Assembly (NCBI GenBank): GCA_945897725.1
Contig: CAMDFR010000021.1
Location: 1-43,559 of the forward strand
Source: Chitinophaga pinensis
Lineage (GTDB): Bacteria > Bacteroidota > Bacteroidia > Chitinophagales > CAMDFR01
Length of the DNA stretch: 43,559 nt
Reading direction: 5' to 3'
Shown: one piece after another, positions 16,584-23,931 of the stretch
Layout: every line of letters starts with the position of its first letter
How positions within the stretch are numbered: position 1 is the stretch's first letter
Position numbers and translations under genes: made by a program
Notes under the pieces: model-generated
Databases searched by the model: none
What the model saw: the letters and a program-made list of their open reading frames with translations, nothing else
Told to the model about the DNA's origin: nothing

Positions 16584-17882
16584 ATGAGGTTTATTTTTTT
16601 ATTTATTTTTTTTCTCATGTTTGCTTCTAGTTCTGAGGCGCAGAGTAATTTAGTTTTGAATCCTTCATTTGAACTTCATCACGATACTGTTGATGGTATC
16701 GGAGCTTTTTATCGAAATTATGTTACAGATTGGAGTGATCCAAATCAAGGTTCTTCAGATTTATTTGTACCAAATACTATCCCAGCAGGAACAATTCCCC
16801 CAAGCAACGCTTTTGGATTTGAATACCCACACATTGGCCTTTCTTATGCTGGGTTTTTGTTTTATGTTGACCCAACTAGTTTATTCCATGAGTATGTTCA
16901 GGCAAGTTTTGCTAGTTCCTTGATAGCTGGTAACACATATGATATTGAAACTTATGTATCATCAGCTTCTGAAGGACAAAGTTTATGTATAAGTGATCTT
17001 GGTTTTTATTTTTCTGATACGCAAATGCATGTGGACGCTTCTCCATTTGGAGAAAGAATTCCTGTAACGCCACAGTTTGAAAATCCATCAACAAATATGA
17101 TTACCACTTTTAGAGGCTGGCAAAGGATTACAGGCAGCTATACTGCACATGGCGGCGAAAAATATATGAGCATTGGTAATTTTAAGCCGTATTCGATGGC
17201 ACATATAGATACTTGTGGATCATTTCCAGGTGCCATATATTTATTTATAGATGATGTTGCTGTGTATGATACTGCCAAAGTGGATACATTTCGACTCTGT
17301 GCCAATGATAGCGTCCAAATCGGCGGGTTATGGAGGCATTCTGAAGGCTTGTACTATGATACAATTAGTGGTTTATTAGTGAAGTTTTACCTTCAATCAC
17401 GTTCACAAAGCACTAATGTTACTATGTTATATAGACCTTTTGAAAATGGAGACAGTGTTCGAGTTTCCTTAATCCAAGCTGAAGGGATAGACAGTAGTGT
17501 CCTATCATTAACTCCAAATTTTGTTTACATTAAGAATGATACAATCATTGATATTCCAATGTTCAATATCTACGGTTGCGATAGCACTGTTCGTTATGTT
17601 TGTGGTTGGCATTTAAATCTGGGACAACAAACTGAAACTAAGGTAGAATGGAGCATTTCCCCAAATCCTTCTCATGATTTTATCGAAATAAAATTAGCAA
17701 ACAACTCTTTGCCTACTTATCAAATTTCAATTTTAGATATCACCGGCAAAGAAATTGTTACTCAATCTTTACAACAAAACAAAATAGATGTTACAACATT
17801 GAATAGTGGGATGTATTTTGTGAAATTGATGAATGTCAAGTCTACTGAGGTGTTGGGCGTGAAGAAATTTGTGAAGGAGTAG
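16584..17882 (+). CDS. Secreted protein with T9SS type A sorting domain
   Basis: A 432-residue protein with an N-terminal signal peptide (hydrophobic core, cleavage near 'SSEAQ', residue 20). A 'NLVLNPSFELH' segment follows, typical of secreted Bacteroidota proteins with a carbohydrate-binding-like beta-sandwich. The C-terminal 80 residues (about 353-432) form a T9SS sorting domain: 'SISPNPSHDFIEI', 'ISILDITGKEI', 'DVTTLNSGMYFVKL' and a Lys-rich end. It should cross the inner membrane by Sec, then be exported by the type IX system with its tail removed. I see no catalytic motif; adhesion or glycan binding is a guess. The gene lies between two repeat-rich intergenic regions. Confidence 0.85.
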   Translation: MRFIFLFIFFLMFASSSEAQSNLVLNPSFELHHDTVDGIGAFYRNYVTDWSDPNQGSSDLFVPNTIPAGTIPPSNAFGFEYPHIGLSYAGFLFYVDPTSLFHEYVQASFASSLIAGNTYDIETYVSSASEGQSLCISDLGFYFSDTQMHVDASPFGERIPVTPQFENPSTNMITTFRGWQRITGSYTAHGGEKYMSIGNFKPYSMAHIDTCGSFPGAIYLFIDDVAVYDTAKVDTFRLCANDSVQIGGLWRHSEGLYYDTISGLLVKFYLQSRSQSTNVTMLYRPFENGDSVRVSLIQAEGIDSSVLSLTPNFVYIKNDTIIDIPMFNIYGCDSTVRYVCGWHLNLGQQTETKVEWSISPNPSHDFIEIKLANNSLPTYQISILDITGKEIVTQSLQQNKIDVTTLNSGMYFVKLMNVKSTEVLGVKKFVKE

Positions 17883-17895
17883 TGTTTATTATGAA

Positions 17896-17956
17896 GGTTT
17901 GTGGAGACACAAACCTTGGAGTGAAGGGTGGTAGGTGAAAATCAAACACATACCAC
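17896..17956 (+). repeat. Double-hairpin repeat, copy A
   Basis: The first hairpin is GGTTTGTG-GAGA-CACAAACC (17896-17915), a perfect 8-bp stem with a GNRA-type loop. The second pairs GTGGTAGGT (17928-17936) with ACATACCAC (17948-17956), with one mismatch. A second copy lies at 18731-18797. This copy starts 13 nt after the T9SS cargo stop codon. There is no T-run after it, so it is not a typical terminator. Confidence 0.75.
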
Positions 17957-18108
17957 AAGAACAGAGCTTAAATCAAAACGCAAATACACTGCCTTCTTCA
18001 ACCTTATTTTTGTCTCATTATTTATTCTGCATCTGTTTTTCTAGAAATCATTTTCTCTAGAAATAATTCAGCAATGCACCCAAATTATGAATCCACCGAT
18101 ACACCTCT

Positions 18109-18136
18109 CCCTTCCTCGGAAGGGCTGGGGATGGGC
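18109..18136 (+). repeat. Left terminal hairpin of the DUF559 cassette
   Basis: CCCTTCC-TC-GGAAGGG (18109-18124) is followed by a CTGGGGATGGGC tail. This block resembles the reverse complement of 18562-18590 on the other side of the DUF559 gene, so the two form imperfect inverted ends. Confidence 0.6.
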
Positions 18137-18148
18137 AAAAAAACACAC

Positions 18149-18547
18149 ATGAGACGAAAAATACTACCATATCACTCAATGCTAAAACCCCTCGCCAAAA
18201 AACTCCGAAAGAACATGACCTTATCGGAAGTATCATTATGGAATCAATTAAAACAGAAAAAAATGTTGGGCATGGACTTCGATCGCCAAAGACCAATACT
18301 AAGGTATATCGTTGATTTTTATTGTAAAGATCTGATGCTTGCCATAGAAGTGGATGGAAGTAGTCATAATAATAAATACGAACAAGATATGGAAAGACAA
18401 AAGGACTTAGAACGTGAAGGGGTAAGGTTTTTGAGATTTGAGAATGAAGAAGTAAATAGAGATATAACAAATGTTTTACGCACGATTGAAATATGGATTA
18501 AGGAGGAGATAGAAAAATCTGGTTTCGTTGGAAGGATTGTGCAGTAG
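18149..18547 (+). CDS. DUF559 endonuclease-like protein
   Basis: A 132-residue protein of the DUF559 family, which has a PD-(D/E)xK nuclease fold related to very-short-patch-repair (Vsr) endonucleases. Seen in order: 'KKLRKNMTLSEVSLWNQL' (helix), 'DFDRQRPILRYIVDFYC' with the metal-binding Asp, 'AIEVDGSSHN' with the E-x-D part, and 'GVRFLRFENEEV'. The ATG at 18149 is chosen because DUF559 proteins begin about ten residues before the 'LAKKLRKN' helix. A frame extending to 18074 runs through the terminal hairpin repeat. Genes of this family are often flanked by such GC-rich inverted repeats and behave like mobile or selfish cassettes. The cellular role is not established. Confidence 0.88.
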   Translation: MRRKILPYHSMLKPLAKKLRKNMTLSEVSLWNQLKQKKMLGMDFDRQRPILRYIVDFYCKDLMLAIEVDGSSHNNKYEQDMERQKDLEREGVRFLRFENEEVNRDITNVLRTIEIWIKEEIEKSGFVGRIVQ

Positions 18548-18561
18548 GCGAGTGGGTGATT

Positions 18562-18590
18562 CCACGCCCCTAGCCCCTCCGGAGGAGGGG
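18562..18590 (+). repeat. Right terminal hairpin of the DUF559 cassette
   Basis: CCCCTCC-GGA-GGAGGGG (18574-18590) is preceded by CCACGCCCCTAG. It is an imperfect inverted copy of 18109-18136 and lies 27 nt after the stop codon. Confidence 0.6.
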
Positions 18591-18730
18591 AATAGATTTC
18601 GTGCATTAAAATAATTAGAGTAGAAGCATATTTTGAATTCTTGTGGAAGTTTTTTGTATTGGAAGCAAAAGCGGATTTACTTGTCAATGCTGGATTTTAG
18701 TCAAATACTGTGAGATTGTTTGTTTGTAAT

Positions 18731-18797
18731 GGTTTGTGGGGACACAAACCATGGGATGAAGGGAAATAGTGGTAGGTGAAGATCAAATACCTACCAC
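18731..18797 (+). repeat. Double-hairpin repeat, copy B
   Basis: GGTTTGTG-GGGA-CACAAACC (18731-18750), then GTGGTAGGT (18769-18777) pairing perfectly with ACCTACCAC (18789-18797). Compared with copy A, loop bases differ and the spacer between hairpins is 18 nt, not 12. The stems are kept: one change restores pairing that copy A lacks. Confidence 0.75.
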
Positions 18798-18879
18798 ATG
18801 AGTATCATTATTGATGAGTAGAAACAAAAAAGCATAAACCATAATATGCAAAACATTCATCCACACGAAAACCAGGGTG

Positions 18880-18975
18880 AGCGACAGGCAGGAATAGCCC
18901 CGAAATTTTCGGGCTATAACAGATGGCGCGACGCCTGCTCCTAGGCTGTTCGGAGCTGGCGGCACCCCCCAAACA
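18880..18975. repeat. GC-rich intergenic island with hairpins
   Basis: A GC-rich block containing AGCCC-CGAAAT-TTTCGGGCT near 18896-18916 (one bulged C), GGCG-CGA-CGCC near 18923-18933, and a C6 run. An open frame on the minus strand through it looks like a translated repeat, not a protein. The rest of the 18598-19060 gap is AT-rich with no gene that I can support. Confidence 0.45.
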
Positions 18976-19062
18976 ATCATCTCAAACCCATTATCTATCA
19001 AGCTTTACATGATTCGCAAATTTCTTTTAACGAATTTTAGGAGCAATAGCCATTTTATTGCG

Positions 19063-19070
19063 TACCTTTG
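19063..19070 (+). promoter_or_regulatory. -7 element of the SRP RNA promoter
   Basis: TACCTTTG, a perfect TAnnTTTG match, ends 5 nt before the 5' base of the SRP RNA closing stem. This gives a direct estimate of the distance from motif to transcript start in this genome. Confidence 0.75.
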
Positions 19071-19074
19071 TAAC

Positions 19075-19168
19075 GGCAAGTCTTATACGACCAGCTCCTG
19101 ATGAAGCCCCCAGGGTAGGAATACAGCAAGGGTAATTGGTTGTAGCGGTGCGATATAAGTAACTTGCC
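19075..19168 (+). ncRNA. ffs: Signal recognition particle RNA, small bacterial type
   Basis: The 94-nt RNA is closed by GGCAAGT (19075-19081) pairing with ACTTGCC (19162-19168). It carries the SRP domain IV signature: CAGG, then GTA-GGAA-TAC (3-bp stem with the GGAA tetraloop), then AGCA. CAGG and AGCA form the symmetric internal loop that binds the Ffh M domain. It works with Ffh in co-translational targeting to the membrane. The closing stem followed by T7 at 19171-19177 probably also ends transcription. It has its own promoter. Confidence 0.93.
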
Positions 19169-19226
19169 ACTTTTTTTGCCCATAGGTCTCGTTTTCCTCC
19201 TTTTTCTACATTACGTCAATAACTTC

Positions 19227-19259
19227 TTGGATCATTTTATTTCAGCTGATTTACTTTTG
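19227..19259 (+). promoter_or_regulatory. Promoter of fsa
   Basis: TTG at 19227-19229 and TACTTTTG at 19252-19259, with a 22-nt spacer, slightly longer than ideal. This leaves a leader of about 30 nt before the ATG at 19297. Confidence 0.6.
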
Positions 19260-19296
19260 TATTCTTCAATATTTATTCAATTATAAACTATACAAC

Positions 19297-19953
19297 ATGA
19301 AATTTTTTATAGATACGGCCAATCTTGCACAAATCGCAGAAGCCAATGATTTAGGGGTTTTGGATGGGGTTACTACCAATCCGTCGCTGATGATGAAAGA
19401 GGGCATTAGTGGCCGCGACAATGTTTTAAAACACTATGTGGACATTTGCAATATCGTCGATGGACCAGTGAGTGCAGAGGTCATCTCTGTCGATTTTGCA
19501 GGCATGGTAAAGGAAGGCGAGCAATTGGCGGCTTTACATCATAATATTGTGGTGAAAGTGCCTATGACAAAAGATGGTATCAAAGCCATCAAGTATTTTT
19601 CTAGCAAAGGCATCAAAACCAATTGTACCTTAGTTTTCAGCGCAGGTCAAGCTTTGTTGGCTGCTAAAGCAGGCGCTACCTTTTTATCACCTTTTATCGG
19701 TCGTGTGGATGATTCTTGTTGGGATGGCATCGAGTTGATCAGTCAAATTCGATTGATTTACGATAATTATGGTTTTAATACAGAAATTCTAGCTGCTTCT
19801 ATCCGTACGCCAATGCATATTGTGAAATGCGCTGAAGCGGGTGCTGATATCGCTACTTGTCCATTGAGTTCTATCTTGGGACTTTTGAAGCATCCATTGA
19901 CAGACATAGGTTTGGAGCAATTTATAGCTGATTACAAAAAAGTAGAAGGATAA
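19297..19953 (+). CDS. fsa: Fructose-6-phosphate aldolase / small transaldolase
   Basis: A 218-residue class I aldolase of the TalC/FSA/MipB group. Family enzymes either cleave fructose 6-phosphate or act as short transaldolases in the pentose phosphate pathway. The sequence starts with 'MKFFIDTANL', has 'DGVTTNPSLMMKEG' (res 23-36), the Schiff-base Lys87 in 'VVKVPMTKDG', and 'TNCTLVFSAGQALLAAKAGA'. 'SPFIGRVDD' follows, and 'ILAASIRTPMHI' completes the active site. The length fits the small subfamily. Whether it is aldolase or transaldolase cannot be settled from these motifs. It is a single-gene unit with its own promoter and terminator. Confidence 0.93.
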   Translation: MKFFIDTANLAQIAEANDLGVLDGVTTNPSLMMKEGISGRDNVLKHYVDICNIVDGPVSAEVISVDFAGMVKEGEQLAALHHNIVVKVPMTKDGIKAIKYFSSKGIKTNCTLVFSAGQALLAAKAGATFLSPFIGRVDDSCWDGIELISQIRLIYDNYGFNTEILAASIRTPMHIVKCAEAGADIATCPLSSILGLLKHPLTDIGLEQFIADYKKVEG

Positions 19954-19973
19954 AATTATCGATTCATATTTTA

Positions 19974-20009
19974 AAACCTCGATTGGAATTTTCTAGTCGA
20001 GGTTTTTTT
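19974..20009 (+). terminator. Terminator after fsa
   Basis: AAACCTCGA (19974-19982) pairs perfectly with TCGAGGTTT (19997-20005) and runs into T7. The T-run reaches the stop of the convergent methyltransferase gene; the A-rich other side could let the stem work in both directions. Confidence 0.88.
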
Positions 20010-20865
20010 ATTTCTTCACACATTCAACGCTAAATCCACTCGCAATATTTTTTGCAAATGGGTGGTACTGAAGCAAGACATCTAAGAATTTAATCGGGAA
20101 GGTGGTCAACATAAAGAAAATATGAAGTATAGTATGCAAAGGCTTGATACCAAATGAAAGTACCATGGCTAGCCATTCTTGAAGTATCCATAGCATCCCT
20201 GAAGTTGGTCCGATGGAATGAATCTTTTTAATATCAAATTCTTGAAATTGAATTTTCATTCCTTCATAGGTATAACGATTGAAGTCGTATGGAGAAGCAT
20301 GAAAGGCCTGCATAAATGGAATAAAGCAATAGAGTTTGCCACCTGGTTTTAAGACGCGATATATTTCTGCAATGGCAGCAGGTGCATTGGGAACATGTTC
20401 AAGCACTGCCACATTTAAAATATAATCGATGCTATTGTCTTTGAAGGGTAAATTTTCGATATCACAAATCACATTTACTGAATCATAAGGTAATAAGTCT
20501 ACATTATATACATCGTCTGAAAGATTGGTATAGCCGGATCCTAGATTGATAGCCAAAAGATTTTTTCCTTCGATTTCTTTTTTTAAGATGCGTCTTAAAT
20601 GCATGCTCACTTGCGGATATACTGGACTGATAATATCTACAATGAGGTTATATATTTTTCTATACTTTTTTACAAAATATTTAATCTTATCTAAACCATC
20701 TGTAACAATTGTTTCATCAACTTCGATAAATGTAAATTTATTTTGGTAAGAAGGAAAGTTTGCATGACATTGATTGCATTCTAGCATGTTTTTTCTTAAA
20801 GTCAAGGATATTGACTCGCAATGCGTACATCTGAAAATGCTTGGATCTAAAGGCTTCTTTGCCAT
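20008..20865 (-). CDS. SAM-dependent methyltransferase with N-terminal zinc ribbon
   Basis: A 285-residue protein. Residues 13-36 hold two CxxC pairs ('CTHC' and 'CNQC'), a small zinc ribbon like Trm112. The class I methyltransferase core follows: 'LLAINLGSGYTNL' (motif I, about residue 104), 'YNVDLLPYDSVNVICDIENL', 'SIDYILNVAVLEHVPN' and 'EIYRVLKPGGKLYCFIPF'. This is the Methyltransf_11 pattern of small-molecule or sugar methylation. A hydrophobic stretch near residues 215-255 may touch the membrane. It begins 1 nt after the WecE-type aminotransferase, so the two are translated together. Methylation of the sugar or its acyl group is a plausible job, but inferred from context. Confidence 0.82.
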   Translation of the reverse strand: MAKKPLDPSIFRCTHCESISLTLRKNMLECNQCHANFPSYQNKFTFIEVDETIVTDGLDKIKYFVKKYRKIYNLIVDIISPVYPQVSMHLRRILKKEIEGKNLLAINLGSGYTNLSDDVYNVDLLPYDSVNVICDIENLPFKDNSIDYILNVAVLEHVPNAPAAIAEIYRVLKPGGKLYCFIPFMQAFHASPYDFNRYTYEGMKIQFQEFDIKKIHSIGPTSGMLWILQEWLAMVLSFGIKPLHTILHIFFMLTTFPIKFLDVLLQYHPFAKNIASGFSVECVKK

Positions 20866-20866
20866 T

Positions 20867-21994
20867 TTATGAAGTGTAAAATTGATGAATAGATTGAATA
20901 ATTTTGTTCACCTCTTGGTCTGTTAATTCAAAGAAAAGAGGCAATCGAAGTAAGGTATTGCTGAATCTATCGCTGTTTGGCAAGTCTCTACCATCATGTT
21001 TGTCTCTGTAGAAAGGACTATCATGCAGCGATAAATAATGAAACACTGCGAGAATATCATGCTTCTTTAAATGACTAATCAAAGCTGATCGCTCTTCCAA
21101 AGTGTTCGTCACCAAATAAAACATATGTGCATTATTGGTGGCATAAGTGGGAATTTGAGGTAACTGTAGTTTTCCTTGTGTTTCCAATGCTTTCAAGCCT
21201 TCATAATATTGATTCCAAATAGATTTTCTTCTGTTTTGAATATTATCCATTTCTTCGAGCTGTGCATATAAATAGGCGGCTTGTAGCTCTGAGGGTAAGA
21301 AAGAAGAACCCATATCCACCCAACCATATTTGTCAATCTCTCCTCTGAAAAATGCAGAACGATTCGTTCCTTTTTCCCAAATGATTTCACTTCTATCGAT
21401 TAGTTTATCATTGTTGACGGTCAACATACCGCCTTCACCACTGATGATATTTTTTGTTTCATGAAAAGAAAAAGCGGCAACATCACCAATACTACCAAGA
21501 GGTTTGCCTTTATAAAAAGAATCAACCGCTTGTGCAGCGTCTTCAGATACAGATAAATTATATTTCGCCGCTAGGGCCATGATTGTATCCATTTCACAAG
21601 CATTGCCAGCATAGTGTACCACACAAATCGCTTTTGTTTTAGGAGTAATTAAAGCTTCGATTTTTGAGGCATCTATATTAGGATGATTGACTTCGCTATC
21701 AGCAAAAATTATTTTTGCTCCTCTTAAAATATACGCATTGGAGGTAGAAACAAAGGTGTAAGAAGGCATGATAACCTCGTCACCCTCTTTGATGTCTTGC
21801 AAGATGGCACACATCTCCAAAGCATCAGTACAAGAACTTGTCAATAAAGCTTTTTTGAAGTGATATTTCTTTTGGAAATAATCATGACAGAGTTTGGTAT
21901 ACTTCCCATTGCCCGAAATTTTTCCAGATAAAACGGCATCTTTCAGATATTCATATTCCTTGCCACTTGCATAAGGTTTATTAAATGGAATCAT
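20867..21994 (-). CDS. wecE: dTDP-4-amino-4,6-dideoxygalactose transaminase
   Basis: A PLP enzyme of the DegT/DnrJ/EryC1 family (375 residues). WecE/RffA converts dTDP-4-keto-6-deoxyglucose and glutamate to dTDP-4-amino-4,6-dideoxygalactose. Seen: 'IPFNKPYASGKEYEYL' at the start, 'LTSSCTDALEM' for phosphate binding, 'MPSYTFVSTSNAYILRGAK', 'SEDAAQA' (PLP-stacking region), and the Schiff-base Lys181 in 'FSFHETKNIISGEGG'. The 'HETKN' form is typical of WecE and not of the perosamine or QdtB groups. Other nucleotide 4-ketosugars remain possible. rmlA/rmlB, which would make the substrate, are not in the window. It has its own -7 motif upstream. Confidence 0.9.
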   Translation of the reverse strand: MIPFNKPYASGKEYEYLKDAVLSGKISGNGKYTKLCHDYFQKKYHFKKALLTSSCTDALEMCAILQDIKEGDEVIMPSYTFVSTSNAYILRGAKIIFADSEVNHPNIDASKIEALITPKTKAICVVHYAGNACEMDTIMALAAKYNLSVSEDAAQAVDSFYKGKPLGSIGDVAAFSFHETKNIISGEGGMLTVNNDKLIDRSEIIWEKGTNRSAFFRGEIDKYGWVDMGSSFLPSELQAAYLYAQLEEMDNIQNRRKSIWNQYYEGLKALETQGKLQLPQIPTYATNNAHMFYLVTNTLEERSALISHLKKHDILAVFHYLSLHDSPFYRDKHDGRDLPNSDRFSNTLLRLPLFFELTDQEVNKIIQSIHQFYTS

Positions 21995-22022
21995 CTTTCA
22001 ATATTATGTTGTAGAATGATTA

Positions 22023-22030
22023 CAAATGTA
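22023..22030 (-). promoter_or_regulatory. -7 element upstream of wecE
   Basis: The minus strand reads TACATTTG (TAnnTTTG), 28 nt before the wecE ATG at 21994. No clear -33 TTG was found. It separates wecE and the methyltransferase from the genes upstream. Confidence 0.5.
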
Positions 22031-22122
22031 AACAAATACATGGAAATTGTGATGATAATAAGTCCAGAGTAAAATGCCTTCTCAGCAGAAAAAAATCAAA
22101 AAAAGTGAAAGCTATTGACAGC

Positions 22123-23088
22123 TTAGCTCATCAGCCAAGCAATAGCAATCAATTTTTCATCTTTGGTAATCAGCACTGAAGTGCAAGTGCCACTGCTACT
22201 TACGTTTTGAATAGGAGCACTGATAAAAATATCATAAATGGCTCCTTGTTCTAAAGCCATCATTTCTTTCACCCTCATTTGTTGAAAGAATTGTCCAGCC
22301 AATTGACTATTCAGAAAATCTAGAAGATTATTATGAGTAAAGGCACAGCTGATTTCTTTTCCTTTCAAAGCCTTGTCAATAAAGGTGTTTAGATGCAATG
22401 TCAAAGCCGATGAAGTGAAGTTCCAACCACTCATTGTCCATTGTCTTTGCACAGTAAGATTTTGAACTTGTGTAGAGGTTCTCAGCATCTTCAATCCTTT
22501 TTTAGCAATTAATGAAGGTAAAATTTTATGAAAATCGAGATATAAACCAGCCCCTTCATATTGAGGTATAATACCGCCTGGAGCACCATGGGCGATGCCA
22601 TCTTTAAATTGTAAGGAGAAGAAGCCCGCTTTATTTCCATCATGTTCCACAATAAATGTGACACCATTATCTTTTGAACATGCTCTCACCCATTCTTTAT
22701 AGCCTTCAATATTTCCTGTTTTATCTAAATATGGATTGGAGTAATAATGATTAGAATAGGCACCAAAACATTTTTCTACCATCATGTCTACCGCTTTCCA
22801 ATCGTTTTCATCTTTGGGTTCATAGACATTCATGTGCTCATTCATCAATTTTACTTCCTTAGTATTTGACCTGATAGAATACTCTACCAAGGTATCTGCC
22901 ACAATAAATGGAATGCCCAATTGATCTAATAAATGTAGCTCATGTTGTTTTTTTGATGCCAATCTCAATATGGCTACATCTACTTTTTTGCTAAACAATT
23001 CTTGCCATAATGCTGGAGAAATTTCCTCAATGACATCTCTATAAATATTGAAATTAAATCGATTGGAATCAACTGCTGAATGGTTCAT
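22123..23088 (-). CDS. GNAT-family acyltransferase with extra C-terminal domain
   Basis: A 321-residue protein in three parts. Residues 1-85 resemble the N-terminal half of WecD/RffC-type sugar N-acetyltransferases ('VDVAILRL', 'LGIPFIVADTLVEYS'). Residues 86-235 form the GNAT core: 'GAPGGIIPQYEGAGLYLDF' is the acyl-donor loop, and 'TSTQVQNLTVQRQWTMSGW' is the last GNAT motif. Residues 240-321 are an extra domain I do not recognise ('HNNLLDFLNSQLAGQFF', 'SSSGTCTSVLITKDEKL'). WecD acetylates the 4-amino group made by WecE, so this enzyme probably acylates the same sugar. With an acyl carrier protein nearby, an acyl-ACP donor is possible. The ATG at 23088 is chosen; the longer frame overlaps the reductase gene. 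Confidence 0.75.
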   Translation of the reverse strand: MNHSAVDSNRFNFNIYRDVIEEISPALWQELFSKKVDVAILRLASKKQHELHLLDQLGIPFIVADTLVEYSIRSNTKEVKLMNEHMNVYEPKDENDWKAVDMMVEKCFGAYSNHYYSNPYLDKTGNIEGYKEWVRACSKDNGVTFIVEHDGNKAGFFSLQFKDGIAHGAPGGIIPQYEGAGLYLDFHKILPSLIAKKGLKMLRTSTQVQNLTVQRQWTMSGWNFTSSALTLHLNTFIDKALKGKEISCAFTHNNLLDFLNSQLAGQFFQQMRVKEMMALEQGAIYDIFISAPIQNVSSSGTCTSVLITKDEKLIAIAWLMS

Positions 23089-23116
23089 AGCATTTATTTT
23101 ATTGTTTTGAAAAAAA

Positions 23117-23869
23117 TTATTTACAAGAGTAGCCACCGTCAATAATAATGTCTGTTCCAGTAATCCATCGTGCGGCATCTGACATCAAAAAAGAAACGGT
23201 GCTTGCAATATCTTCAGGATTGCCATAGCCCAATGGATACAATTTTTCATCTTCACTCAAAGCTTCTTTTGATACTGCATCAGAAACACCACCAGTCACC
23301 ATTTCAGTGCGTACCATACCAGGCGCAAGGGTATTCACTCTTATTTGTTGTGGTGCCATCTCTAAAGCCAAAGTCTTTGTAATACCAGATAATGCAGCTT
23401 TTGTGCCGCTATACATACTATTTGCCACCAAGCCTACTTTCACGCCACTGATGGATGAAATAAACAAGATGGATGCTTTTTTATTAATTTTCTTTGCCTT
23501 CAAAAGTCCCTGTGTTAATAGAATTGGAGCTTCATAATTGGTCTCATAAATACTTTTCATTTCAGCTTTATTGATAAAACGAAAGGGTAATACTTTTACA
23601 ATGCCAGCAGCCAATACGATACCATCAAAGGCAGCTGCATTCGCAATCAGTGCAGCAAGTTCCGTTTCATTTGTAAGGTCAGCGACTATTTTTTGATGAC
23701 CACTGCCACTTAATGCTGTAAAAGTTTGATTTAAATTTTCTTCATTTCTACCGGTGATAGTCACTATAGCACCTTGTTGTGAAAGTGTGATGGCGCTTTG
23801 CTTTCCAATACCAGAAGAAGCGCCAGTAACGAGAATAGATTTAGCAGTTAAATCAAATGGATTAGACAT
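23117..23869 (-). CDS. SDR reductase, FabG-like
   Basis: A 250-residue classical short-chain dehydrogenase. The cofactor motif is 'TGASSGIG' (15-22), followed by 'GRNEENL' for NADPH preference, 'LAAGIVK' for the NAG-like motif, catalytic Ser139, Tyr153 and Lys157 in 'SISG...YSGTKAAL', and the C-terminal 'GTDIIIDGGYSCK'. FabG-type enzymes reduce 3-ketoacyl-ACP to 3-hydroxyacyl-ACP. Placed with an ACP and two KASIII genes, that is the natural reading here, but sugar-ketone reduction is a real alternative. It is separated from the Rieske gene by 62 nt containing a -7-like motif, and from the GNAT gene by 28 nt. Confidence 0.88.
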   Translation of the reverse strand: MSNPFDLTAKSILVTGASSGIGKQSAITLSQQGAIVTITGRNEENLNQTFTALSGSGHQKIVADLTNETELAALIANAAAFDGIVLAAGIVKVLPFRFINKAEMKSIYETNYEAPILLTQGLLKAKKINKKASILFISSISGVKVGLVANSMYSGTKAALSGITKTLALEMAPQQIRVNTLAPGMVRTEMVTGGVSDAVSKEALSEDEKLYPLGYGNPEDIASTVSFLMSDAARWITGTDIIIDGGYSCK

Positions 23870-23907
23870 ATGTTGAAATTGTGTTTGAAATCAAAGATGA
23901 TCATCAT

Positions 23908-23915
23908 CAAATATA
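23908..23915 (-). promoter_or_regulatory. -7 element upstream of the SDR gene
   Basis: The minus strand reads TATATTTG, 38 nt before the ATG at 23869. The -33 element is not clear, so this may be an internal promoter of the operon. Confidence 0.4.
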
Positions 23916-23931
23916 GCCCTAAAAAACGAAA

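Noticed and set aside
17896..17956. Reading the double hairpin as a rho-independent terminator of the T9SS gene
   Set aside because: There is no T-run after either hairpin, and the second copy does not follow a stop codon closely.
18074..18148. Longer N-terminus for the DUF559 protein
   Set aside because: The added 25 residues are encoded by the terminal hairpin repeat and are not part of the family.
18783..19001. Minus-strand open frame of 72 codons
   Set aside because: Its middle is the translated GC-rich island and its start overlaps the double-hairpin repeat.
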